Part shown: piece after piece, positions 1 to 7,651 of the stretch
Layout of the letters: every line of letters starts with the position of its first letter
Position numbering within the stretch: position 1 is the first letter of the stretch
Virus record (IMG/VR): IMGVR_UViG_3300032282_001599
Span: 1 to 29,581 of that record
Direction: 5' to 3' (one strand)
Length of the DNA stretch: 29,581 nt
Source of the DNA: a virus
The notes under the pieces: model-generated
What the model saw: the letters and a program-made list of their open reading frames with translations, nothing else
The model's database searches: none
Told to the model about the DNA's origin: nothing
Translations under genes and position numbers: made by a program

Positions 1-111
1 CAAGTTAGCTACTTCGATAAGACCTTGGCGCATCCCGTCTGGCAACGTGGAGCCGTCCTTGTTGCTAACCTGTTCAGTTACATTCACTTCAATAATTTGC
101 TTAGTAGGCAT
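1..111 (-). CDS. Partial leftward gene, N-terminus of unknown protein
   Basis: The reverse strand starts at an ATG (positions 111-109) and stays open for 37 codons to the window edge. The protein begins MPTKQIIEVNVTEQ and continues through a SNKDGSTLPDGM stretch. A purine-rich GGAGAT ribosome binding site lies about 9 bases upstream of the ATG, which is why I accept this start. It is the only leftward gene here and is divergent from the terminase operon, so it probably belongs to an early or middle transcription unit. I do not recognise the family, and too little is visible to assign a function. Confidence 0.6.
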   Translation of the reverse strand, partial: MPTKQIIEVNVTEQVSNKDGSTLPDGMRQGLIEVANL

Positions 112-325
112 TTCTCTATCTCCGTTTAAGTTAAGCGCATCGATTGATGAGCTTGAAACTACTATAACATATCATGCGCTTTTGGCTTTTTGGTTTCGGC
201 CAATCGGTAAACCGCACGTTTATCGATGCAGCGACCCCACGCTACCCCATCCCCCCAAACCAGCTTCGGGACTCCTAGGCCGCGATAAACACTATGTTCC
301 GCACGGTCAACGTTCGATTTTAAAC

Positions 326-354
326 TTGCCCACCCCCCCGTCCTTCATTAAAAT
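326..354 (+). promoter_or_regulatory. Candidate sigma70-type late promoter upstream of TerS
   Basis: TTGCCC at 326-331 and TAAAAT at 349-354 are separated by exactly 17 bases, matching the -35 and -10 consensus at 4/6 and 5/6. The spacer includes a run of seven C. A related TTGCCC plus C-run plus AT-rich arrangement recurs at 365-389, but with too short a spacer to be a promoter. Position ahead of the terminase operon supports the call. The -35 match is weak, so confidence is limited. Confidence 0.4.
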
Positions 355-432
355 GTCCCACAATTTGCCCCCACCCCCCTCTATATAGAAAACCCCCCCC
401 ATAGGATTCCTTACCTCCCCCTATTTATTTTT

Positions 433-450
433 TGTGGTATATTTGCCACA
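433..450. promoter_or_regulatory. Short inverted repeat, possible operator
   Basis: TGTGG at 433-437 and CCACA at 446-450 form a 5-base-arm inverted repeat around an AT-rich centre, 36 bases before the TerS start. It could be a repressor site or a short hairpin in the leader. The arms are short, so this may be chance. Confidence 0.2.
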
Positions 451-485
451 GGAACGCAAATTAACCGAGGCGTACGTTTCCTTAT

Positions 486-1094
486 ATGACCCCTGTGCAG
501 ATACAGCCCACTGCGGATGTCGCTATTCCGTTTTCCTCCGACGAGGACAAAAATGTATTTGCCCCTCAAACCCCAGAAGATCATATACGGGTAGCCGCCA
601 GCACTGCTGCAATGCTGGCTGAGTTGGGTATGCCGCTCGCTATCAGCCCCGAAGACAGCGCCGTGGCGCATGAGCTATTGTCCGGTGCCTCGGATAAAGA
701 AACCCTGAAACGAGTAACCACGGTAGGAGTTGCAGCTAAACTGTCGGCGTTGCTGACTGAATACGATAAGGAGATGGTGCGTGATGCTGCGCAGCTTCGC
801 CGGTACGTCGTTCATCGGCTTATTGAAATATCCAAATGCGGGGATGTGAAGCACGAGGTCAAAGCACTTGAGTTGCTGGGCAAGTCTTCCGATGTGGGGC
901 TATTCACAGAGCGTTCGGAGATTACTATTACGCACAAGACTTCAGACGATCTTGCCAATGCGATAAAAGATCGGATCAAGCGGTTGCTCAACCCCAACAT
1001 TATCGACGTTTCTCCGTTGCCCACGGATTTGGATTCCGCGCTGGATTTGGATTGCACCCCTCCTGCACCCCCCCAAGAAGGCCCAAGTTCGTGA
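486..1094 (+). CDS. terS: Terminase small subunit
   Basis: A 202-residue protein directly upstream of the large terminase, overlapping it by four bases (GTGA). The small subunit recognises phage DNA and regulates the TerL motor. The N-terminal 60 residues are acidic and low in structure. The middle is helical, and a helix ending in KALELLGKSSDVGLF near residues 130-145 followed by TERSEITITHK resembles TerS proteins of many environmental short-tailed phages. The C-terminus is proline-rich. The call rests on this resemblance and on the usual terS-terL gene order. No strong ribosome binding site precedes the ATG; the nearest purine stretch (GAGG) is about 14 bases upstream. Confidence 0.8.
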   Translation: MTPVQIQPTADVAIPFSSDEDKNVFAPQTPEDHIRVAASTAAMLAELGMPLAISPEDSAVAHELLSGASDKETLKRVTTVGVAAKLSALLTEYDKEMVRDAAQLRRYVVHRLIEISKCGDVKHEVKALELLGKSSDVGLFTERSEITITHKTSDDLANAIKDRIKRLLNPNIIDVSPLPTDLDSALDLDCTPPAPPQEGPSS

Positions 1095-3049
1095 ACGGTT
1101 CCATACAGGAACTGCAACTGCTGTACTCTAACCTGCATAAATTGTCGGAGGCTGACCAACGAGTGCTGTTACGGCAGTTGGATGCGTTTGAAAAGCTGCG
1201 CGATCTGGAAAATTGCCGGGATAACTTTCTGGCATTTGTGAAAAAAGCATGGCCTATATTCATAGCGGGTAAGCATCATGCAAAAATGGCTGCTGCTTTT
1301 GAGAAAGTGGCCAAGGGGGAGCTAAAACGGCTCATAATTAACATGCCTCCCCGCCATACGAAGTCGGAATTTGCATCGTGGCTGCTTCCGGCGTGGTTTT
1401 TAGGTAAAAATCCCGAAAAAAAGATCATTCAAACGTCTCATACGGCGGAATTAGCCACTGGATTTGGCCGCAAGGTGCGAAATCTGGTTAGTTCAGAGGT
1501 TTTTTCCGAGGTTTTCCCCAATGTATCCCTGCAAGCGGACTCTAAAGCGGCAGGTCGATGGAACACCAACAAGGGCGGCGACTATTTCGCTATCGGTGTA
1601 GGGGGTGCTGTGACGGGTAAGGGCGCGGACATCCTGATAATTGATGATCCTCACTCCGAGCAGGAAGCGGCACTCGCGGATACCAGCCCTGAGATATACG
1701 ACAAGGTGTACGAGTGGTACACATCGGGGCCGAGACAACGGCTTCAGCCGGGGGGGTCTATAATTATCGTTATGTGCATGACCGGAGACACGCCCGTTTT
1801 AATGGCTAATGGGCGCGAAAAGCCCTTAAAAGATATACGCCCCGGAGACTTGGTGGCCACCTTCGACAACGGAAAGTTATTGGCGAGCAGGGTCAATAAC
1901 TGGAGGTCAAGTGGTGTTGATTCCATATACAAGATACAAACACAATCTGGTAGAACACTCCGCGCAAACGAGAGACATCCGTTTCTTGTTATGAACGAAG
2001 GGGTATTGGAATGGACGCGATTAAGGCACTTGAAGCAGGGGGATTTACTTGTATCGTTGAAGGATGCAGCAGACCTTCTAAGACAAAACTCCGACTTCAC
2101 GGCGGAGAAAATAGTATCCATAACACCTGATGGCGATGAAGAAGTTTTCGATGTAGAGGTGGATAAAACTGAAAATTTCATTGCCAATGGCTTTGTAAGC
2201 CACAACACCCGGTGGAGCCAGCGGGACTTGACGGCTCAAGTACTAAAAGCAGCTACTCAGAGGGGCGGAGAAGAGTGGGAGGTGATCGAGTTCCCTGCGA
2301 TCCTTCCGTCAGGCAACCCACTATGGCCGGAGTTTTGGTCTTTGCAGGAAATGGAAGCCCTGCGCGAAGAGTTGCCATCCCACAAGTGGAATGCCCAGTA
2401 CCAGCAAGCGCCGACATCACGGGAAGGGGCGCTGGTAAAACCCGAATGGTGGAATATGTGGGAGGCCGATACACCCCCTAAGTGCGACTACATCATTCAG
2501 TCGTGGGATACGGCATTTGAAAAAAACAACAGGGCGGACTACAGCGCCTGTACTACATGGGGTATCTTCTACAATGACCGTCACAAGAGCGGTAAACCCG
2601 TGGCCAACGCCATACTACTGGATGCGTTCAAGGAGCGTATGGAGTTCCCGGAGCTTAAGAAAGTAGCTCTTGATCATTGGAAATCGTGGAAACCCGACAG
2701 TTTCATTGTCGAGAAGAAAGCCAGCGGAGCGCCGTTGATTTACGAGTTTCGGGCATCGGGTATACCCGTGCAGGAATATACTCCGAGCCGAGGGCAGGAT
2801 AAGATAGCGCGTCTGAATTCAGTAGCGGATTTGTTTGCTTCCGGCATGGTGTGGGCACCCCGGACGGCATGGGCGGAAGAGGTCGTCGATGAAGTTGCGG
2901 CATTTCCTTCCGGCGAGCATGATGACTATGTGGACGCTCTGACTTTGGCGTTGATGCGGTTTCGTAGCGGAGGTTTTATCGCCACGGAGATAGATGAACC
3001 CGATCCCGTCCGGTACTTTAAGTCCCATCGGGGTACAGCGTATTACTAA
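1091..3049 (+). CDS. terL: Terminase large subunit (ATPase-nuclease) interrupted by an intein
   Basis: The DNA-packaging motor and head-filling nuclease. I place the start at GTG 1091, which overlaps the TerS stop as GTGA and has AAGAAGG about 9 bases upstream; the upstream in-frame TTG at 1052 looks worse. Residues 85-92 (MPPRHTKS) are the P-loop, with Thr where many relatives have Gly. Residues 179-188 (ADILIIDDPH) are the Walker B and catalytic acid segment. Residues 229-372 are an intein inserted just before the coupling motif TRW. After it come the RNase H-like nuclease signatures SWDTAF (D473) and GEHDDYVDA (about 608-616). Removing the intein leaves 508 residues, normal for TerL. Confidence 0.95.
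   Translation: MNGSIQELQLLYSNLHKLSEADQRVLLRQLDAFEKLRDLENCRDNFLAFVKKAWPIFIAGKHHAKMAAAFEKVAKGELKRLIINMPPRHTKSEFASWLLPAWFLGKNPEKKIIQTSHTAELATGFGRKVRNLVSSEVFSEVFPNVSLQADSKAAGRWNTNKGGDYFAIGVGGAVTGKGADILIIDDPHSEQEAALADTSPEIYDKVYEWYTSGPRQRLQPGGSIIIVMCMTGDTPVLMANGREKPLKDIRPGDLVATFDNGKLLASRVNNWRSSGVDSIYKIQTQSGRTLRANERHPFLVMNEGVLEWTRLRHLKQGDLLVSLKDAADLLRQNSDFTAEKIVSITPDGDEEVFDVEVDKTENFIANGFVSHNTRWSQRDLTAQVLKAATQRGGEEWEVIEFPAILPSGNPLWPEFWSLQEMEALREELPSHKWNAQYQQAPTSREGALVKPEWWNMWEADTPPKCDYIIQSWDTAFEKNNRADYSACTTWGIFYNDRHKSGKPVANAILLDAFKERMEFPELKKVALDHWKSWKPDSFIVEKKASGAPLIYEFRASGIPVQEYTPSRGQDKIARLNSVADLFASGMVWAPRTAWAEEVVDEVAAFPSGEHDDYVDALTLALMRFRSGGFIATEIDEPDPVRYFKSHRGTAYY
1775..2206 (+). other. Mini-intein within TerL (144 residues, no endonuclease domain)
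   Basis: The segment begins with Cys (CMTGDTPVLMANG, block A) and ends VSHN (block G: penultimate His, terminal Asn), followed by Thr as the +1 residue. Block B reads LRANERHPFL and block F reads FDVEVDKTENFIANGF. The flanking residues join as IIIVM/TRWSQRDL, which restores the conserved terminase motif. At 144 residues it holds only the Hint splicing fold; there is no room for a LAGLIDADG or HNH homing endonuclease. The usual Thr of block B (TxxH) is Asn here, and Glu replaces the common His in block F. Splicing must occur for TerL to work, because the insertion separates the ATPase from its coupling motif. Confidence 0.93.
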
Positions 3050-3058
3050 GGACAAATT

Positions 3059-5584
3059 ATGGCGATGAATATGGATAAGGCGTTGTATCAGGCTCCGATG
3101 GGTATTGGCGGAGTTGCGGAAGAACCCGTGCTGGAAATTGAAGTGGAAAACCCGGAGTCCATGAAAATTGGCATGGATGGAGTCGAGATAGAGCTTGCTC
3201 CCACGCGTGAAACCAGCAGTGAGTTTGATGTGAATCTTGCTGAAGAAATGCCGGAAGGACAGTTGGCTTCGTTGGCTTCCGATCTTCTGGCCGACTACGA
3301 CACCGACATAGCTTCACGAAAAGAGTGGCTTACTACTTATGTGGATGGGTTGAAGCTGCTGGGGTTGAAGTACGAGGATCGGACGGAACCGTGGGTTGGG
3401 GCTTGCGGGGTCACTCATCCCCTGCTGATGGAGAGCGCCATCAAGTTTCAGTCCGAGACTATTATGGAGACATTCCCCGCGTCAGGGCCGGTCAAAACAA
3501 CTATTCTGGGCAAGGAAACGCCGGAGAAGAAAGACGCAGCAGTTCGCGTTGCGGACGACATGAACTACGAGTTGACCGAGGTTATGCGGGAGTATCGCCC
3601 GGAGCATGAGCGTCTGTTGTTAAGTCTGTGCCTCGCGGGTAACGCGTTCAAAAAAATATACTTCGACCCCGGCCTTGATCGGCAGACGGCGGTGTACATC
3701 CCGGCGGAAGATATTATCGCGTCTTACGGTGCGGCTAATATGGAGAGCGCGGAACGCGTTACTCACCGGATGCGCAAAACCAAGAATGAACTGCGCAGGT
3801 TACAGGTTGCGGGGTTCTACCGCGACATAGACCTTGGCGAGCCGGTTGCGTTGATGGATGAAGTCGAGAAGCAAAAAGCCAAGGATCAGGGGTTCAGCGC
3901 AACGGTGGACAGCCGGTTCCAGTTGCTGGAAATGCACGTTGACCTTGACCTTGATGGCTATGCGGACGAAGACGAGAATGGGAACGCCACGGGTATAGCA
4001 TTGCCGTATGTTGTCACCGTGGAACGCGGTACGGGTACTATATTGGCTATACGCCGCAACTGGCTGGAAGATGACCCGCTGAAAGCCCGACGGCAACACT
4101 TTGTGCATTATGGCTACATACCCGGCTTTGGGTTTTATTGTTTTGGGTTGATACATCTTATCGGTGGACATGCGAGAGCGGCCACTTCTCTTATTCGCCA
4201 GCTAGTGGATGCTGGCACACTGAGTAACCTTCCCGGTGGATTAAAGGCGCGGGGGCTTCGCATTAAAGGAGATGACACTCCCATCTCTCCGGGCGAATTC
4301 CGCGATGTCGATCTACCGAGCGGCGCTATTAGGGACAACATTTTTACCCTGCCGTACAAGGAGCCTAGCCAAGTTTTGGCTGCGCTGATGGATAAGATAG
4401 TCGCGGACGGTCAAAGGTTTGCGGCCACAGGCGATTTGAAAGTAAGCGATATGTCCGCGCAGTCCCCGGTTGGGACTACTTTGGCTATTTTGGAGCGGAT
4501 GTTAAAAGTGATGAGCGCGGTACAAGCTCGCATCCATTACTCCATGAAACAGGAATTCCGCCTGCTTGCCGCCATCATTCGGGATAACACGCCGGAAGAA
4601 TACAGCTACGAGCCAGAGGTGGGTACCAAGAAAGCCAAGCGGGCTGATTACGATATGTGTGACATCATTCCGGTGTCAGACCCTAACGCTTCTACTATGA
4701 GTCAGCGGGTGGTTCAGTTTCAAGCCGTGCTTCAGTTGTCCGCTGGCGCTCCCCAGATATATGACTTGCCTTACCTTCACCGGCAGATGATTCAGACGTT
4801 GGGAGTTAAGAACGCGGAAAAGATTGTGCCTCTGGCAGAGGACATGAAGCCGGTTGATCCCATTAGCGAGAACATGAATCTGCTGCGGGGCAAACCGGTC
4901 AAGGCTTTCTTGATACAAGATCACGAAGCGCATTTAGGTGTGCATTTGGCTGCTATGAAAGACCCAAAAATAGCGGCAATCGTAGGGCAAAACCCGCAGG
5001 CACAGGCTATTCAAGCCGCCGCTGCCGCGCATGTCATGGAGCATGTTGCGTTCCAATACCGCAAAGAAATGGAGAAGATGCTGGGTGCCGCGCTTCCCCC
5101 CATGCAGGAAGAGGGTTCCGAGGCAAAAGACAGGACGCTACCACCGGAGATTGAAGTGCAGTTGTCGCAACTTGCTTCGCAGGCAGCAGCAAAACTATTG
5201 CAGAAAAACAGCGCGGAAGCACAGCAACAGCAAGCAGCGCAGCAAGCGCAAGACCCGCTGATCCAGATGCAGCAAAAAGAACTCCAGATTAAAGAAGCCG
5301 ACATCCAGCGGAAAGCTGCAAAAGATCAAGCCGACAACGCTGCCAAGCAGGAGGAACTCGCGCTTAAAGGGACAGAAATTCAGGGAAGGCAACAACTGGA
5401 GGCTGCGCGGCTTGCTACGGAGTCCCAGAAACACCAAGCCTCTTTGGGCAATCAGCAAGGTATTACTCAAGCAAAACTTAAAGCTGCTGCGGAGCGGCAT
5501 CACAAGGATAAGACGCTTGAATATGTAAAGCACCGGGAACAACTGGCTACTACGGCTAATAAACCCAAGGAGCGCACGGAATGA
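3059..5584 (+). CDS. Portal protein
   Basis: At 841 residues this is a long portal of the short-tailed-phage type. It forms the dodecameric ring at one capsid vertex through which DNA passes and to which TerL docks. The core begins around residue 65 (LASDLLADYDTDIASRKEW) and includes an EPWVGACGVTHPLLMES segment and a MSAQSPVGTTLAILERML helix, both familiar from environmental podovirus portals. The last roughly 150 residues are a Gln/Ala/Lys-rich predicted coiled coil, comparable in position to the barrel extension of P22-like portals. AAGGA, overlapping the TerL stop, precedes the ATG by about 6 bases. Two further in-frame ATGs lie 2 and 4 codons downstream. Confidence 0.88.
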   Translation: MAMNMDKALYQAPMGIGGVAEEPVLEIEVENPESMKIGMDGVEIELAPTRETSSEFDVNLAEEMPEGQLASLASDLLADYDTDIASRKEWLTTYVDGLKLLGLKYEDRTEPWVGACGVTHPLLMESAIKFQSETIMETFPASGPVKTTILGKETPEKKDAAVRVADDMNYELTEVMREYRPEHERLLLSLCLAGNAFKKIYFDPGLDRQTAVYIPAEDIIASYGAANMESAERVTHRMRKTKNELRRLQVAGFYRDIDLGEPVALMDEVEKQKAKDQGFSATVDSRFQLLEMHVDLDLDGYADEDENGNATGIALPYVVTVERGTGTILAIRRNWLEDDPLKARRQHFVHYGYIPGFGFYCFGLIHLIGGHARAATSLIRQLVDAGTLSNLPGGLKARGLRIKGDDTPISPGEFRDVDLPSGAIRDNIFTLPYKEPSQVLAALMDKIVADGQRFAATGDLKVSDMSAQSPVGTTLAILERMLKVMSAVQARIHYSMKQEFRLLAAIIRDNTPEEYSYEPEVGTKKAKRADYDMCDIIPVSDPNASTMSQRVVQFQAVLQLSAGAPQIYDLPYLHRQMIQTLGVKNAEKIVPLAEDMKPVDPISENMNLLRGKPVKAFLIQDHEAHLGVHLAAMKDPKIAAIVGQNPQAQAIQAAAAAHVMEHVAFQYRKEMEKMLGAALPPMQEEGSEAKDRTLPPEIEVQLSQLASQAAAKLLQKNSAEAQQQQAAQQAQDPLIQMQQKELQIKEADIQRKAAKDQADNAAKQEELALKGTEIQGRQQLEAARLATESQKHQASLGNQQGITQAKLKAAAERHHKDKTLEYVKHREQLATTANKPKERTE

Positions 5585-5781
5585 GTTACGCCACGCCGTT
5601 TGATTACATCAAGTCAAAACTTGATGAGAGGCGCAGGGAGTTGGAAGAGCATGTAGGTACCGGCAACGCAAAAGATTACGCCGAGTATCAAAAACTTTGC
5701 GGGTTCATTCAGGGTCTGGAGTTCGCAAAAGAATTAACCATAGACCTGCAAAAACGCATGGAGAATGACGAAGATGAGTGA
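5581..5781 (+). CDS. Small conserved head-region protein of unknown function
   Basis: A 66-residue, highly charged and predicted all-helical protein that starts with an ATGA overlap on the portal stop, implying translational coupling. It begins MSYATPFDYIKSKLDERRRE and has a heptad-like LEEH/KELTIDLQKRM pattern, so a short coiled coil is likely. The position between portal and the GroES-like gene suggests a minor assembly role. I do not recognise a named family. Confidence 0.7.
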   Translation: MSYATPFDYIKSKLDERRRELEEHVGTGNAKDYAEYQKLCGFIQGLEFAKELTIDLQKRMENDEDE

Positions 5782-6175
5782 AATTTTGATCGGGCAGGAA
5801 TCAGGCAGTACGACTGTATTGCCGGAAACAGATGAAGGTAAGGCGAGTCAATTGCCCCAGCCTTCCGGGTACCATATTTTGTGCGCCGTGCCTGAGATAG
5901 AAGACCAGTACGATAGCGGCATTGCCAAGGCAAGTTCCACGATTCAGTTTGAGGAGCGGCTTACCACGGTGCTATTTGTGGTTAGTCTTGGCCCTGATTG
6001 CTTCAAGGATACCGCCCGGTTCCCCTCTGGCCCTTGGTGCAAGGTAGGAGACTTTATATTGGTTCGCCCCAATACAGGTTCCCGGTTAAAAATTCACGGA
6101 CGAGAGTTTCGCATCATTAACGACGACAATGTTGAGGGGGTTGTTATTGATCCTCGCGGCATAGCTCGCGCATAG
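5774..6175 (+). CDS. GroES-like co-chaperonin (cpn10)
   Basis: The C-terminal half matches the cpn10 fold pattern: a VVSLGP turn (GroES VVAVGxG), then KVGDFILVRPNTGSRLKIHG and FRIINDDNVEGVV, which parallel the GroES KVGDxVLF...G...DGEEYLIxxEDDILGVV core. An N-terminal GYHILCAVPEIEDQYDSG corresponds to the first GroES strand and mobile-loop region. At about 133 residues it is longer than bacterial GroES (about 97), with extra residues at the N-terminus and within the roof or loop region. GGAG at 5760-5763 suits the ATG at 5774 better than the one at 5765. The gene lies between portal and scaffold, so the likely client is the capsid protein or another head protein, working with host GroEL. Confidence 0.8.
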   Translation: MSEILIGQESGSTTVLPETDEGKASQLPQPSGYHILCAVPEIEDQYDSGIAKASSTIQFEERLTTVLFVVSLGPDCFKDTARFPSGPWCKVGDFILVRPNTGSRLKIHGREFRIINDDNVEGVVIDPRGIARA

Positions 6176-6185
6176 GAGACATACC

Positions 6186-7160
6186 ATGGCTGAAGCAGCA
6201 TATAAATTCCCGGATGAAGTAGAAGACCCCAAGGACGCAGCGGAGGATAAGAACGCCGAACCGATTTTGGAGGCCACCCCTGAAGTAGAGATTGAGGTGG
6301 TGGACGATACTCCGCCAGAGGACAGGAACCGCGAACCCCTCCCGCAGCCCATCGTTGAAGAATTAGAAAAGGATGATCTGGAAGAATATTCCACAAAGGT
6401 CAAACAACGTCTTGGGCAGATGAAAAAGGTATGGCACGACGAGCGACGGGCTAAAGAGGCCGCTACCCGCGAACGCGAAGAAGCTCTTCGTGTGGCCCAT
6501 ACCTATTTGGAGGAAAATAGGCAATTAAAACAAAAGCTTGGCGCTGGCGAAAAAATGCTGATTGGGGAAGTCACCAAGGCAGCAACAAACGAATTAGCCG
6601 AGGCAAAAAACCGGTTGAAGCAGGCGTATGAAGCAGGGGACGCCGAGTTGATAGCCGACGCGCAAGAGGCTATGACGGATGCCAAGCTTAGGCTTCAGGA
6701 ATACCAGCGGTATAAACCCACTTTACAGCCGGAAGAAACTAGAGTAGAAAGCAATCAACAGCCACAAGCGCCACGCCAAGTCGTTGATCCCAAGGCAGAA
6801 TCTTGGAGGGCAAAGAATACTTGGTTCGGCGCGGACGAGGAGATGACAGCCCTCGCACTGGGTCTGCACGAAAAGCTTGTCAAGCAGGGCGTAGATGTAA
6901 CTAGCGACGACTACTATCGCACAATTGATAGTACGATGAAGCGACGCTTCCCTGAGTATTACGAGGGGGAGACACCGGCACAGGAAAAACCTGTTGTCCG
7001 CAAAGGTGGATCGGCTACTGTTGTAGCTCCAGCAACGCGCAGCACCGCGCCAAACAGAGTGCGACTTACGCAGACGCAGATGGGTCTGGCGAAGAAATTC
7101 GGACTTACCCCTGAAGCTTATGCAAAAGAAGTAATTAAATTGGAGAACCCAAATGGCTGA
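6186..7160 (+). CDS. Scaffolding protein
   Basis: A 324-residue acidic, strongly helical protein. It begins with an acidic, proline-containing region, followed by a long charged coiled coil from about residue 65 to 185 (KVKQRLGQMKKVWHDERR, then alternating Glu/Lys/Ala). A basic helical C-terminus (LTQTQMGLAKKFGLTPEAY) is where scaffolds of other phages contact the coat. There is an AGGAG ribosome binding site. Its position upstream of the capsid gene and its composition are those of an assembly scaffold; sequence identity alone would not prove this. Confidence 0.78.
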   Translation: MAEAAYKFPDEVEDPKDAAEDKNAEPILEATPEVEIEVVDDTPPEDRNREPLPQPIVEELEKDDLEEYSTKVKQRLGQMKKVWHDERRAKEAATREREEALRVAHTYLEENRQLKQKLGAGEKMLIGEVTKAATNELAEAKNRLKQAYEAGDAELIADAQEAMTDAKLRLQEYQRYKPTLQPEETRVESNQQPQAPRQVVDPKAESWRAKNTWFGADEEMTALALGLHEKLVKQGVDVTSDDYYRTIDSTMKRRFPEYYEGETPAQEKPVVRKGGSATVVAPATRSTAPNRVRLTQTQMGLAKKFGLTPEAYAKEVIKLENPNG

Positions 7161-7620
7161 TCAACAAAACCAACAAATTCGCGCTCCTCGTGAATCAGAA
7201 AGTCGTGGCGCGATACCGCGTCCAAAACGCTGGACTCCGCCTCAAGGTTTGCCTGAGCCTGTACCGGAAGATGGTTACAAGTTCAGGTGGATACGGACAG
7301 CTTTGCTGGGGCAATTTGACCCCACAAATACTTCTGCAAAATTTCAAGAAGGTTGGGAACCTGTTAAGGCAGAGAGTCAACCGCATATGTTTTCGCACTC
7401 TGATCCAAATAGCAGGTTCAAAGGCAATATCGAAATCGGTGGCCTTCTGTTGTGCAAGATTCCAGCGGAGTTCATGGAACAACGCGCGGAGTTTTACCGC
7501 AGGGCGTCCAGCGACCAGATGCAAGCCGTAGACAATAACTTCATGCAACAAAATGACGCAAGGATGCCGCTGTTTAGTGACCGGAAATCCAATGTGTCCT
7601 TTGGGCGTGGGGTTAAGTAA
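7153..7620 (+). CDS. Head-region protein between scaffold and capsid genes
   Basis: A 155-residue protein that overlaps the scaffold gene by 8 bases. The first 40 residues are basic and proline-rich. The rest holds WIRTALLGQFDPTNTSAKF and GLLLCKIPAEFMEQRAEFYR. Similar proteins sit beside the capsid genes of environmental podoviruses, so a minor head or morphogenesis role is likely. No enzymatic motif is visible and I cannot name the family. Confidence 0.65.
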   Translation: MADQQNQQIRAPRESESRGAIPRPKRWTPPQGLPEPVPEDGYKFRWIRTALLGQFDPTNTSAKFQEGWEPVKAESQPHMFSHSDPNSRFKGNIEIGGLLLCKIPAEFMEQRAEFYRRASSDQMQAVDNNFMQQNDARMPLFSDRKSNVSFGRGVK

Positions 7621-7651
7621 CACTCACATCAATTACTTTTAGGAGCTTTTA

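Larger units (their letters stand above)
112..485. other. Divergent intergenic region with C-tracts and inverted repeats
   Basis: This 374-base stretch separates the leftward gene from the rightward terminase operon, and I see no convincing gene in it. It contains runs of C at 251-256 (6), 333-339 (7), 368-372 (5), 374-379 (6) and 393-400 (8). Three pairs of 8-base inverted repeats are present: AAGCGCAT 133-140 with ATGCGCTT 174-181, GCATCGAT 137-144 with ATCGATGC 222-229, and GTTTATCG 218-225 with CGATAAAC 283-290. About one such pair would be expected by chance in this length. Position and composition suit a regulatory switch, and a pac or cos site upstream of TerS is also possible. Both are inferences. 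Confidence 0.5.

Noticed and set aside
47-388. 113-codon + strand open frame in the divergent region
   Set aside because: It overlaps the better-supported leftward gene, lacks a ribosome binding site, and is full of low-complexity Pro/His encoded by C runs.
1052-1090. Upstream TTG start for TerL
   Set aside because: The TTG lacks a ribosome binding site and adds a Pro/Arg-rich stretch, whereas GTG 1091 has AAGAAGG and a GTGA overlap.
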